Source of the DNA: Candidatus Heimdallarchaeota archaeon
Lineage (GTDB): Archaea > Asgardarchaeota > Heimdallarchaeia > JABLTI01
Direction of reading: 5' to 3'
Assembly: GCA_030671945.1 (NCBI GenBank)
Contig: DAOVHJ010000015.1
Location: 1 to 15,585 of the forward strand
Length of the DNA: 15,585 nucleotides
Below, one piece after another: positions 1 to 6,303 of the stretch. The translations under genes were made by a program, and so were the position numbers. Numbering within the stretch: the first letter of the stretch is position 1; every line of letters starts with the position of its first letter. A model generated the notes under the pieces. That model saw nothing but the letters and a program-made list of their open reading frames with translations. It made no database searches and was not told the origin of the DNA.

Positions 1-941
1 ATAAAATACATCGGAATGGGTTGAAACTTGAACTCAATGAAGCAGATAATGATTTTGCTACTTATTTCATAAAAAAGAATGAAGTAAGAAGAAATATTGA
101 GGATATTAAAGAAACAATTGAACTGCTCCGAATAGAATCTCATAGTTTAGTTGAGAAATCTACGCGACTACTCACACTCGAGTTAAACTTTGATTCTGAA
201 TACGAAACTCATTTACAAGAAAAGAATGAAAGAGAAGATCGAGCAAAGCAGAAAGGGGAGCGACCCGCTGAAATTAGAAATTATACTGATATAAGGGATG
301 AGTTAAACCGAATTGAAGGACATTTAGATTCAATTGGAATCAGTAACGTAGATGAAGATAAAATAGATGCTCAAAAAGTGAAAGTCGAATCTTTGAAGAT
401 TTATATGGTTGAAAGAGAAGAGCATATTACAAATTTACGAGCGGATTTAGAAGCTAGACTAGCATTTTGGAATGGGGAGCTACAAGAAGTTATTACAAAT
501 ATCACACGTTCAATGAAACTCCTTTTAGGAGGAATTTTTGAGAAAATACGATTGAAAGTCACTAACATCAATAAACCAGAAGATGCTGGATTATACATAG
601 AAGCGATTACTAAAGGGAAAGCTTATCGTGATTTTCGAGAATTAAGCGGAGGGGAGAAAGTCCTAGCAATTGAAGGACTCATTTTGGCAATGCATACTCT
701 AACGGATTCACCAATCCATGCTATCGATGAATTCACACAGAGATTAGATGAGAAAAATAAAGCATTAGCGTTTAGTATTGCAGTTAGAACACAAAAGCTA
801 GCTGGAGAAAATTCGCGGTTCGTTCCACAATTTATTCTGCTTTGTCCTGATGCTTTAGACGTTGATGTATCCGATAACATCCATCACATGGTTGTTTCTG
901 AAATGAAGGTGGTAAAAGCTGAACATGTTAGAAGACAATGA
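1..941 (+). CDS. SMC5/6-like ATPase, C-terminal part (5' partial)
   Basis: The frame is open to the left edge (first full codon at base 3), so the TTG at 21 is internal and the N-terminal ATPase half lies outside the window. Numbering from that TTG, residues 20-160 are charged, heptad-like coiled coil. The ABC signature LSGGEK is at 208-213, followed by a Walker B region PIHAIDEF and a D-loop (RLD). After the D-loop comes QFILLCPDAL, at the place where eukaryotic SMC5 and SMC6 have a conserved Q-hydrophobic-TP segment; ordinary SMC, ScpA-type partners and Rad50 lack it. DEF resembles SMC6 and the following Gln resembles SMC5 (DEINQGMD). The expected role is an ATP-driven DNA-entrapping or translocating complex on the chromosome. 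The stop overlaps the next gene by 17 bp, and that gene looks like a kleisin. Family membership is firm; the SMC5/6 subfamily is an inference from motifs. Confidence 0.87.
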   Translation, partial: KIHRNGLKLELNEADNDFATYFIKKNEVRRNIEDIKETIELLRIESHSLVEKSTRLLTLELNFDSEYETHLQEKNEREDRAKQKGERPAEIRNYTDIRDELNRIEGHLDSIGISNVDEDKIDAQKVKVESLKIYMVEREEHITNLRADLEARLAFWNGELQEVITNITRSMKLLLGGIFEKIRLKVTNINKPEDAGLYIEAITKGKAYRDFRELSGGEKVLAIEGLILAMHTLTDSPIHAIDEFTQRLDEKNKALAFSIAVRTQKLAGENSRFVPQFILLCPDALDVDVSDNIHHMVVSEMKVVKAEHVRRQ

Positions 942-1788
942 TGATATTGAAATAGAAATATCCATTTCGGAATCATCAAATGAAGAAGATAGTGAGAAAT
1001 CTTCTAACAAATCTAAATCAAAAAATAATTCGGATAAGCAGAAAAAAGATCCTAAGAAAAAGAAAACTAGTGATGGTGTTGAAAAAAAATTATGGAGTGT
1101 CGCAAAGAAATACAAGACTTTGCTAGACAAAGGTCTTATTCCACAAATAGCTGAAAGCGAAGAGGATCGAATAGAAGTATCTGATGCATACTTGAACATA
1201 TCTAGTAATAGGCACAGACAATTAGATGCTCGAGTATACCAATCCCTAACTAAGATGCAAAGGACTAGAGATACAAAAGTAGCTTTAGAAGGAACTACAG
1301 AAAGAGATCGTTTACGTATGATTGCATGGGAAGTGAAGATACGTACTAAAGCCATTATGTTTATGCCCGGAGATAATACCCTGGACATGGATATGTTTAA
1401 TCTACATGATGTTGGTGGAGTGCAGATTATTGAAGGCGACAATAAAGAACTTCTTGTTGAAGATAAAATTCTAGAGGGGAAAGGCATAGCGATCATGGAA
1501 TCGCTACCACTACGTAAATTGACGAAAGAGCAAAGGGAATCTTTGAAAAAAGAATTCTTGAAAAAATTTGGTGGAAAACAATTCAAAATTTCTGAACTTG
1601 AAAGCAAAATTGACAGTATTTTCGCTGATTTGATATCACTCTTAGTAAGAGAAAAGCAAATTATGCTTTTGCGAACAGGAAAAGATTCAATTGAAATTGT
1701 TCTTTTGCATACCGCTTCTGAGAGGATAAATGAGCTTGATCTTGTAAATCAATCAATTGTAATTACTCCTAAAAAAACAAGAAAATAA
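925..1788 (+). CDS. Kleisin-like (Nse4-like) SMC partner, putative
   Basis: This 287-residue soluble protein is not recognisable by any single strong motif. Residues 1-50 are disordered: an acidic/Ser segment (IEIEISISES then NEED) followed by a Lys-rich stretch. Residues 53-145 are predicted helical and contain KKYKTLLDK, then NRHRQLDARVYQSLTKM at 95-111. That resembles the neck-binding helix of Nse4 kleisins, where a conserved (A/L)LDAR segment contacts the SMC. A linker follows, then a compact C-terminal segment (about 197-262) with alternating helices and strands, fitting the winged helix that kleisins place on the SMC head. It overlaps the SMC gene by 17 bp and sits 21 bp before a tandem winged-helix gene, which is the expected kleisin/KITE pairing. 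Functional call is inference from architecture plus context; profile comparison against Nse4 and ScpA would decide. Confidence 0.6.
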   Translation: MLEDNDDIEIEISISESSNEEDSEKSSNKSKSKNNSDKQKKDPKKKKTSDGVEKKLWSVAKKYKTLLDKGLIPQIAESEEDRIEVSDAYLNISSNRHRQLDARVYQSLTKMQRTRDTKVALEGTTERDRLRMIAWEVKIRTKAIMFMPGDNTLDMDMFNLHDVGGVQIIEGDNKELLVEDKILEGKGIAIMESLPLRKLTKEQRESLKKEFLKKFGGKQFKISELESKIDSIFADLISLLVREKQIMLLRTGKDSIEIVLLHTASERINELDLVNQSIVITPKKTRK

Positions 1789-1809
1789 TGATTAATAGAA
1801 GGTTGAAAA

Positions 1810-2436
1810 ATGATTGAAAATCAATCAAATAATGATGAAGAACAAGTTGAAGAAAGATCCGCAAATAACGTAAGAGAAAAATTAGAAGAGGATTTCGGTG
1901 AGATCGACCCTCAATTATTCCTTGCTTTAACTTCTAGAAGGCGTTTGGAAAATGGTTCATTGGCTTTTGGGGTATCTAAGAGGCACTTGAGAAATAAAAC
2001 AGGTTTAACCCTTCTTGAACTTGAGACTTTGTTAGAAGATTTTGGAAGAAATGTGAAGCGACTTGGTTTGGAATTAATTTCGTATGTAGTTGATAATGAA
2101 GTTTGGTATTGTTTACGATCTATATATGTTGTTCCAAACGAATTGTCACTAGATGAACAAGCAGTTCTTGGGACAATAATTTATCTTATAGAGAAAACTA
2201 CCGATCATCGAAGACGAGAAGAGATCCCTATAACCTCAACCATCCTTTTCGACCGTTTAGTGAAACGAGGGTATTATACAGAATACTCCTTAACAAAAAT
2301 TTTGCGAACATTGGTTTCAACTGGTTATATTAGGAGAGGTGGGAACAAGATACGATACGGTGCGAGAACGAAAATAGAGATTGCAACAGAAAGAAGAAAG
2401 GAAATCGCTGATAGAACAGAGGGAATGTTGCTCTAA
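1810..2436 (+). CDS. KITE-type tandem winged-helix protein (Nse1/Nse3/ScpB-like), putative
   Basis: This is a 208-residue protein with an acidic N-terminal tail (1-30) and then two likely winged-helix units. The first spans about 33-108 and ends in strands ISYVVDNEVWYCLRS. The second spans about 112-190: LSLDEQAVLGTIIYLIEK, then ILFDRLVKRGYY, then KILRTLVSTGYIRR, with a basic wing. The LS-x-E-x-x-[VL]-L opening of the second unit is typical of MAGE/Nse3 and ScpB proteins. These bind the kleisin linker as dimers in SMC complexes and often contact DNA. The ATG follows an AAGGTTGA ribosome site. It lies between a kleisin-like and a RING-like gene, and eukaryotic Nse1 is exactly two winged helices plus a RING. 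An ordinary winged-helix transcription factor is the main alternative. Confidence 0.6.
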   Translation: MIENQSNNDEEQVEERSANNVREKLEEDFGEIDPQLFLALTSRRRLENGSLAFGVSKRHLRNKTGLTLLELETLLEDFGRNVKRLGLELISYVVDNEVWYCLRSIYVVPNELSLDEQAVLGTIIYLIEKTTDHRRREEIPITSTILFDRLVKRGYYTEYSLTKILRTLVSTGYIRRGGNKIRYGARTKIEIATERRKEIADRTEGMLL

Positions 2437-2459
2437 AAAAGAAAAGAAGGTAGCGAAAA

Positions 2460-2945
2460 ATGGCTGTAATACCAACTTCAACAGTATCAATTCGTTGTGC
2501 AGGACATAATGGTCGTGCTACATTAAGGGAAGCAGTTGATGCTGGTTGGCGAATGTGTCGAATTTGTAGAACATTCATTTGTCCAAAATGCATTCAAGAA
2601 TTCGATTTGAAAATGGCAGGAGCTTGTCCATCCTTCATCTTTGGAATCGATAGACATCAACTAAGTCCTGGTCCAATCCCGGTTGAAGAAGTCATGTTGT
2701 TTGTTGAATCCAACAAGTCAGAAGGAATAACTGGTGGTTTGTTAGAGACATTATTCTTTGAAGATGAACAAATGGGTTTCATGCCTTTTTACGCTGCTGT
2801 GGAGAAGAAAGCAGAAGAAGAGGATAAAGACGATGAGCTAAGTCTCGAACCTCCCAAAATCCGAGAAGAAATCTGGTCTTCCTTTGGTTTCGTAATGACA
2901 AAGAGAAGGCGAGGTAAGTTCATCACATGGGAAAAAATCGGGTAA
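2460..2945 (+). CDS. Small RING-like zinc protein, candidate Ubl ligase (E3)
   Basis: This is a 161-residue protein with eight candidate zinc ligands near the N-terminus: C13-x2-H16, C33-x2-C36, C41-x2-C44, C56 and H66. The spacing C-x2-[CH]-x16-C-x2-C-x4-C-x2-C-x9/11-C-x9/10-H is shared with the protein at 13736-14092, so the two are paralogues. Two zinc sites of RING or treble-clef type are plausible. Small RING finger proteins of this kind accompany E1, E2, JAMM and Ubl genes in Caldiarchaeum-type operons and act with the E2. Residues 70-161 form a second region with an acidic Glu/Asp/Lys linker and a basic Trp-containing end (RRRGKFITWEKIG) that I do not recognise; it may be a small winged helix. 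The ATG sits behind AAGGTAG. It is the last gene before the JAMM gene, 16 bp on. E3 activity is inferred, not shown. Confidence 0.7.
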   Translation: MAVIPTSTVSIRCAGHNGRATLREAVDAGWRMCRICRTFICPKCIQEFDLKMAGACPSFIFGIDRHQLSPGPIPVEEVMLFVESNKSEGITGGLLETLFFEDEQMGFMPFYAAVEKKAEEEDKDDELSLEPPKIREEIWSSFGFVMTKRRRGKFITWEKIG

Positions 2946-2970
2946 ATGAACAGAAGAATGAGTGGATAAC

Positions 2971-3624
2971 ATGAAGAAAGATAAGAAGGACTCTCAAAAA
3001 GAAACCTCGAAGAATCATCTTGGTAACCTATTAGGAGAACCTGAAGGAACTCCAAAAAGAAGTAAAAGAAAAGAAGAATTGACACAAGAGAAGACGATTA
3101 CTGAGGAATCAAAAACAGAAGAATTAAGAGGAAATCTAGAAGAAGAAGACATTTATCCTGTTTATATTTTACAAAGAGTCGTTTACGAGACATTTCTATT
3201 ATGTAAGAAATCAGACCCAAATGAAGCAATTGGGATATTACTTGGGTACAAATATCAATACAAAGGAAAGAAGTACGTTAAAGTTGTAGATTGGGTTACA
3301 GGAAAAGCATATTCAAGTCATGCTTATGCAGAATTTACTCCAGACGGCGTTAGACAATATACAACTATTATAGAAGAAAAGTATGGTGGAAGTGAAGAAC
3401 GACCAAAAATTGTCGGTATTTTTCATTCTCATCCGTTTGGATCCAATCCACATTTCTCATCGACTGATTATAACACCTTTCTGAACTTTCCTTACGACGC
3501 TGAACACAATGTGTTTGTCTTAATTGATCCTAGATCTAATTATTACAAGTCCTATATTGTTGTTAATGAGAATGGAGAAAAAGATCTCAAAGAAGTTGAC
3601 TGGATCGAATATACTGTAAAATGA
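2971..3624 (+). CDS. JAMM/MPN+ metalloprotease (Rpn11-like deubiquitinase)
   Basis: This zinc isopeptidase likely removes the operon's ubiquitin-like protein from targets. With the ATG at 2971 it has 217 residues; a GTG at 2962 would add three, but ATG is the better codon. Residues 1-57 are a charged disordered tail. The MPN domain runs from about 62 to 205. The catalytic Glu is E85 (NEAIGILLG). The metal-binding motif is H152-S-H154-P, with S163 and D166 in FSSTD. The gap between the second His and the Ser is eight residues, one more than the usual H-x-H-x7-S-x2-D of Rpn11, AMSH and RadC. It lies 16 bp after the RING-like gene and 17 bp before the E1 gene. Because the modifier already ends in glycine, a deconjugating rather than precursor-processing role seems likelier. 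Family assignment is very secure. Confidence 0.92.
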   Translation: MKKDKKDSQKETSKNHLGNLLGEPEGTPKRSKRKEELTQEKTITEESKTEELRGNLEEEDIYPVYILQRVVYETFLLCKKSDPNEAIGILLGYKYQYKGKKYVKVVDWVTGKAYSSHAYAEFTPDGVRQYTTIIEEKYGGSEERPKIVGIFHSHPFGSNPHFSSTDYNTFLNFPYDAEHNVFVLIDPRSNYYKSYIVVNENGEKDLKEVDWIEYTVK

Positions 3625-3641
3625 TTAACTGAAGTGATAAT

Positions 3642-4583
3642 TTGCCAGACGGAGAATCAACACAGAAAAAAAGCACTCACCAACCGGATAATTCATCCCA
3701 TAATTCTATAAAAGAAAAAGAATTGCTAAGTGTTGGTTTCTTTGAAGAGGATATTGAAGATAGGACAAGAAGATACTTCGGCAAAGCGAATCTAGAAAAA
3801 ATAAAGAATAGTACTATCTTATGCGTGGGAGCTGGAGCTGTAGGAAATGAAATTTGCAAAAACTTGGGAATGCTAGGTGTAGGACATATCAAGCTCGTTG
3901 ATTTTGATATTGTAAACAAGTCTAACATAAACAGATGCATTTTCTTCAGACCAGGTGACCATAAGAACATTTCAAAAGTAAATGCAGTAGCTGAAAGATT
4001 ACCAGAAATAGCTCCTAACACAAAAGTAACCCCATATGAAGTGCGAATAGAGGAAGCACCGCAAGAAGTGTATCAAGTTGATTTAATCATAATGGCATTA
4101 GACAATGATTATGCAAGATACATGTTAAATTATGGTAATTTAATGCAAGAAAAAACAGTCCCTATGATTAATGGTGCAATGGGTAAGTCCTTCATAGAAG
4201 CCCAAATCTATCATCCGGGAATCACTGCTTGTGCTGTATGTTTATGGAGTGAAGATTACTATCAAGCAATTATGAATCATCAAGTGGTTCTGAGTTGTGA
4301 TGAATTCTTTGTGGAAACACTGCCAAAATTCCCAATGATTAGCACTTTAACTTCAATCGTTGGAGGAATTATGTCTGTGGAAGCAACAAAAGTATTGGTA
4401 AGTAGTGATGGAAAAGACGGATACTCAGATATTACCAAAGGTCAAGAACCTAATTTCGGTAAAATGATTAGGTATGATTTACGAGATCATGAAATGATTT
4501 TCGCGGACATTATGCCAAATCCCAAATGTGTCGATGTCTCATGTAGAGCAAGAAGAAAAGCAAATAAAATCTCAGATCGGTAA
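3642..4583 (+). CDS. E1-like ubiquitin-activating enzyme (ThiF/MoeB/UBA family)
   Basis: It adenylates the C-terminal glycine of a ubiquitin-like protein and probably passes it to the E2. This 313-residue protein has a disordered tail (1-35), then a Rossmann domain with the nucleotide loop GAGAVG at 63-68. It has the E1 adenylation motifs DFDIVNKSNINR (87-98) and K112 in the crossover region. A zinc site is suggested by C197-x2-C200 together with C296-x4-C301 near the C-terminus; the second pair is usually C-x2-C. C219 (LSCDEFF, before PKFPMISTLTSIVGG) sits where E1s place the catalytic cysteine. The start is TTG with GAAGTGAT just upstream; no in-frame ATG exists nearby. It is a single-domain activator of the length of MoeB plus a tail, with no C-terminal ubiquitin-fold domain. 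The neighbouring Ubl and E2 genes make ubiquitin-like conjugation more likely than sulfur transfer. Confidence 0.92.
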   Translation: MPDGESTQKKSTHQPDNSSHNSIKEKELLSVGFFEEDIEDRTRRYFGKANLEKIKNSTILCVGAGAVGNEICKNLGMLGVGHIKLVDFDIVNKSNINRCIFFRPGDHKNISKVNAVAERLPEIAPNTKVTPYEVRIEEAPQEVYQVDLIIMALDNDYARYMLNYGNLMQEKTVPMINGAMGKSFIEAQIYHPGITACAVCLWSEDYYQAIMNHQVVLSCDEFFVETLPKFPMISTLTSIVGGIMSVEATKVLVSSDGKDGYSDITKGQEPNFGKMIRYDLRDHEMIFADIMPNPKCVDVSCRARRKANKISDR

Positions 4584-4661
4584 CTGCATCAGATGCCTGA
4601 TGTCGTACTAAAGATGCTGAGAAAGCATCAAACATGAACATAACTAAGATGTGAACAAATA
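4584..4661 (+). repeat. Short GCATC/GATGC inverted repeats between E1 and Ubl genes
   Basis: The 78-bp gap holds GCATC at 4586-4590, GATGC at 4592-4596, GATGC at 4613-4617 and GCATC at 4625-4629. The last two can form a 5-bp hairpin with the loop TGAGAAA. Alternative pairing of the copies is possible. The stems are short, so a regulatory role is uncertain. Confidence 0.3.
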
Positions 4662-4973
4662 ATGAGCGAAGAAATATGGCGAGAAGTTATAATAGATGTT
4701 GAGCCAAGACAAAAAGAATTTCGTGTAGCTGTTGAGGAAGAATCAACAATAGATGAAGTTGTAAAAACTTTGGTACAAAGATGCATCGATGAAGGTGTCG
4801 ATATCAATAAGTGGGCTAAGGAAAAGGTCGGGCAACCCAATGTTAGCTTTATCATGATGAGAAAAATGACTGGTAACACAGCATTACCACCAGCCGCAAC
4901 CTTTGGTTCACTCGAACCAGCATTGGAATCAAATGAACGTTTCAAGTTAGATGCTTGTGCTCAAGTAGGATAA
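4662..4973 (+). CDS. Ubiquitin-like modifier protein (beta-grasp), ends in single Gly
   Basis: This 103-residue protein is the most likely substrate of the E1 and E2 on either side. The pattern fits a beta-grasp fold: strands EVIIDVEPR and KEFRVAVEEE form a hairpin, then STIDEVVKTLVQRCIDEG is the central helix, then further strands with SFIMMRK and a final FKLDACAQVG. It is longer than ubiquitin (76 residues), with an insert around residues 70-88. It stops directly after ...Q-V-G, so there is one terminal glycine, no Gly-Gly pair and no peptide to trim. ATG12 is a eukaryotic modifier that also ends in a single Gly. A C97 lies seven residues from the end. The weak ribosome site GATGTGA precedes the ATG. 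Assignment rests on length, predicted fold, terminal glycine and position; sequence similarity to ubiquitin itself is low. A YukD-like beta-grasp protein is the alternative. Confidence 0.72.
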   Translation: MSEEIWREVIIDVEPRQKEFRVAVEEESTIDEVVKTLVQRCIDEGVDINKWAKEKVGQPNVSFIMMRKMTGNTALPPAATFGSLEPALESNERFKLDACAQVG

Positions 4974-4992
4974 AAACTGTTAGATTGAACGG

Positions 4993-5029
4993 GTTGGAAT
5001 TCACTATCAATTCGGATAGTAATTTCAAC
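4993..5029 (+). terminator. 15-bp stem-loop between Ubl and E2 genes (attenuator/terminator candidate)
   Basis: Bases 4993-5008 pair with 5015-5029: GTTG/CAAC, a G-T wobble, AATT/AATT, one bulged C at 5002, then ACTATC/GATAGT, with the loop AATTCG. The pyrimidine-rich tract TCTCTTCTTTC follows. This can reduce readthrough or stabilise the upstream mRNA, giving more modifier than E2. Only the structure is seen; the role is inferred. Confidence 0.55.
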
Positions 5030-5066
5030 ATCTCTTCTTTCAGTTAAGATTAAATGTAAAACGAAG

Positions 5067-5822
5067 GTGAAAAAAATAGCGAGAACATATTTTCCAGCTA
5101 CTGTAGTAAATGCTAGAATAGCTGAATCAATTTCAGTTTTCTATGAATCAATGGAAGATTTCTTTAAAAAGAAAGGGTGGAAGTGGGTGCTACAAAAACG
5201 CACAGGTGACAAGTGGGTTCAGGAAGATTACACTGTAGAAATAAAGGGAAAATACAAAGATGGTGCTTATCGAGATATCCTCTTCACAATGAGAAGAACT
5301 CCAGGTTTAGTAGGACAATCAGCAAACAGAAAGCAAATGAATATGAGTAACGATCATAAATTCTCAATCTTTCTTCCTCGGGAATATCCGGCAAATCTTT
5401 CCAGTATCAAAATGAGGACAATAACAAGGTTGTGGCATCCAAGAATATCAACAGGTAGCAACGGTGAAGCTTGTATAACTGTTAATGGGGAAATAGATAG
5501 AATACTCATTGATATTCTCTATCACATTCTAATGGATCCGAAAAGAATACGTCCCCCAAAACTATTTCCAAAAGAAGACTCGGGAATGAATGCCGCTGCA
5601 ATGAGATGGTTCGAGAAAGACGCTGAGAATATCCATAAACTAATGCTAACTAAATGGGATGCTAATCATGAAAAAGTATCATTGAAAGAAAGTGGTGGTA
5701 TTAGAATTATTGGAACTGAAGGAAGCGGGAAAGTAGTCACAGAGGATAAAGGAACAACTGTTAAGATCATACCTCGAGAGGAGAAAGAGGCGGAAAAGAA
5801 AGGAGGAGTAAGGATAATATGA
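5067..5822 (+). CDS. E2-like ubiquitin-conjugating enzyme with motif-rich C-terminal tail
   Basis: It accepts the activated modifier as a thioester and transfers it. The UBC core runs from about 20 to 197 and includes FSIFLPREYPANLSSIKMRT, then HPRIS at 124-128 (the place of the HPN motif, with Arg for Asn). The likely active-site C136 is in GEACITV, followed by helices with LIDILYHILMDPK and the AAMRWFEKD segment. The core is longer than the usual 150 residues because of inserts at 40-95. Residues 205-251 are a disordered tail with three hydrophobic-basic-Ile-Ile repeats: IRII (212-215), VKII (232-235) and VRII at the very C-terminus (248-251). The start is GTG within AAGGTGA, so ribosome site and start codon overlap, which is unusual; no better in-frame start is seen. 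Its TGA overlaps the next ATG by 4 bp. The missing HPN Asn suggests altered chemistry. Confidence 0.87.
   Translation: MKKIARTYFPATVVNARIAESISVFYESMEDFFKKKGWKWVLQKRTGDKWVQEDYTVEIKGKYKDGAYRDILFTMRRTPGLVGQSANRKQMNMSNDHKFSIFLPREYPANLSSIKMRTITRLWHPRISTGSNGEACITVNGEIDRILIDILYHILMDPKRIRPPKLFPKEDSGMNAAAMRWFEKDAENIHKLMLTKWDANHEKVSLKESGGIRIIGTEGSGKVVTEDKGTTVKIIPREEKEAEKKGGVRII
5700..5819 (+). other. Three [IV]-[KR]-I-I motifs in the E2 tail (SIM-like)
   Basis: Codons for IRII (5700-5711), VKII (5760-5771) and VRII (5808-5819) lie in the disordered E2 tail, at intervals of 16-20 residues. The same motif returns in proteins at 5819-6136, 13736-14092 and 14112-15585. The form is that of SUMO-interacting motifs (hydrophobic-x-hydrophobic-hydrophobic). 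Binding to the local Ubl is an inference. Confidence 0.6.
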
Positions 5823-6136
5823 AAAGCAAGAAAGTTGAACCCACAAGTGAAAATGAAGCGGATACCAAAGATACTGAGGAACCATTGGAATTTGCATACG
5901 AAGTGAGTTCAACCACAAGTGAAGAAGAATCTATAGAGGAAATTTTTGAGGAAGAGGAATATCAAGAGGAGATAGAAGAAAAACCTAAGAGAGCGAGTAC
6001 AATAAAAATCATATCAGAAAAAGACATGGAAATCAAAGAAGTAATACCACCTAATTTTTCACCCTATTTGAAATGCTATCAACATTTCAAGGGAAAGGAA
6101 TTCATTAAAAGAAAACGATTAAAACACAAACAATAA
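5819..6136 (+). CDS. Acidic, mostly disordered protein with one SIM-like motif
   Basis: This is an unrecognised 105-residue protein. Residues 1-56 are dominated by Glu, Asp, Ser and Thr, including a dense Glu run at 36-54, and are almost surely disordered. TIKIISEKD at 61-69 carries IKII in acidic surroundings, a close match to a SUMO-interacting motif. Residues 76-105 (VIPPNFSPYLKCYQHFKGKEF, ending in a Lys/Arg-rich tail) are the only part likely to fold or dock. No catalytic motif is seen. The ATG overlaps the E2 stop (ATGA), so translation is coupled and the product should be made in step with the E2. It is the last gene of the operon before a T-rich stretch. I infer an adaptor or E2 partner that binds the modifier. 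Its reading frame matches neighbouring base use, so it is unlikely to be spurious. Confidence 0.68.
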   Translation: MKSKKVEPTSENEADTKDTEEPLEFAYEVSSTTSEEESIEEIFEEEEYQEEIEEKPKRASTIKIISEKDMEIKEVIPPNFSPYLKCYQHFKGKEFIKRKRLKHKQ

Positions 6137-6190
6137 TAGATTTTTTAGCAAGAGTAATCGTTCTTTTCTCACAATTCCTTTTTGTTTTTC
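6137..6190 (+). terminator. T-rich operon end (archaeal-type terminator)
   Basis: Directly after the acidic-protein gene come several T tracts (TTTTTT at 6140-6145, TTCTTTTCTC, then CCTTTTTGTTTTTCGC up to 6191) without a strong hairpin. Archaeal RNA polymerase terminates on T tracts of this kind. This is taken as the end of the SMC/ubiquitin operon. Confidence 0.45.
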
Positions 6191-6239
6191 GCATTAATAG
6201 CAATCAAGAACATTAATTTTACTCCAAATAAAAAATATG

Positions 6240-6246
6240 TTTAAAT
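6240..6246 (+). promoter_or_regulatory. TATA-like box upstream of histidase gene
   Basis: TTTAAAT lies after an A-rich tract (AATAAAAAATATG) and about 60 bp before the lyase start. It is the best archaeal TATA candidate in the 155-bp gap. The transcription start would be near 6270. Confidence 0.35.
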
Positions 6247-6303
6247 GATGATAGCAATAAACCAATACGAATAAGGAAAAAAACCCTTGGAGTGGTTAAG
6301 CTT

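Noticed and set aside
855..1607. Long minus-strand reading frame of 250 codons opposite the kleisin-like gene
   Set aside because: It is Ser/Phe/Leu-rich shadow sequence opposite an acidic/Lys-rich gene and shows no domain; the plus-strand gene fits the operon.
4586..4632. Possible C/D-box small RNA between E1 and Ubl genes (TGATGT and CTGA-like boxes)
   Set aside because: The boxes do not match the RTGATGA/CTGA consensus with proper spacing, and no terminal stem encloses them.
4662..4973. Modifier gene as a MoaD/ThiS sulfur carrier only
   Set aside because: Those end in Gly-Gly and are usually 65-90 residues; the adjacent E2, JAMM and RING-like genes favour protein conjugation, though a sulfur role cannot be fully excluded.
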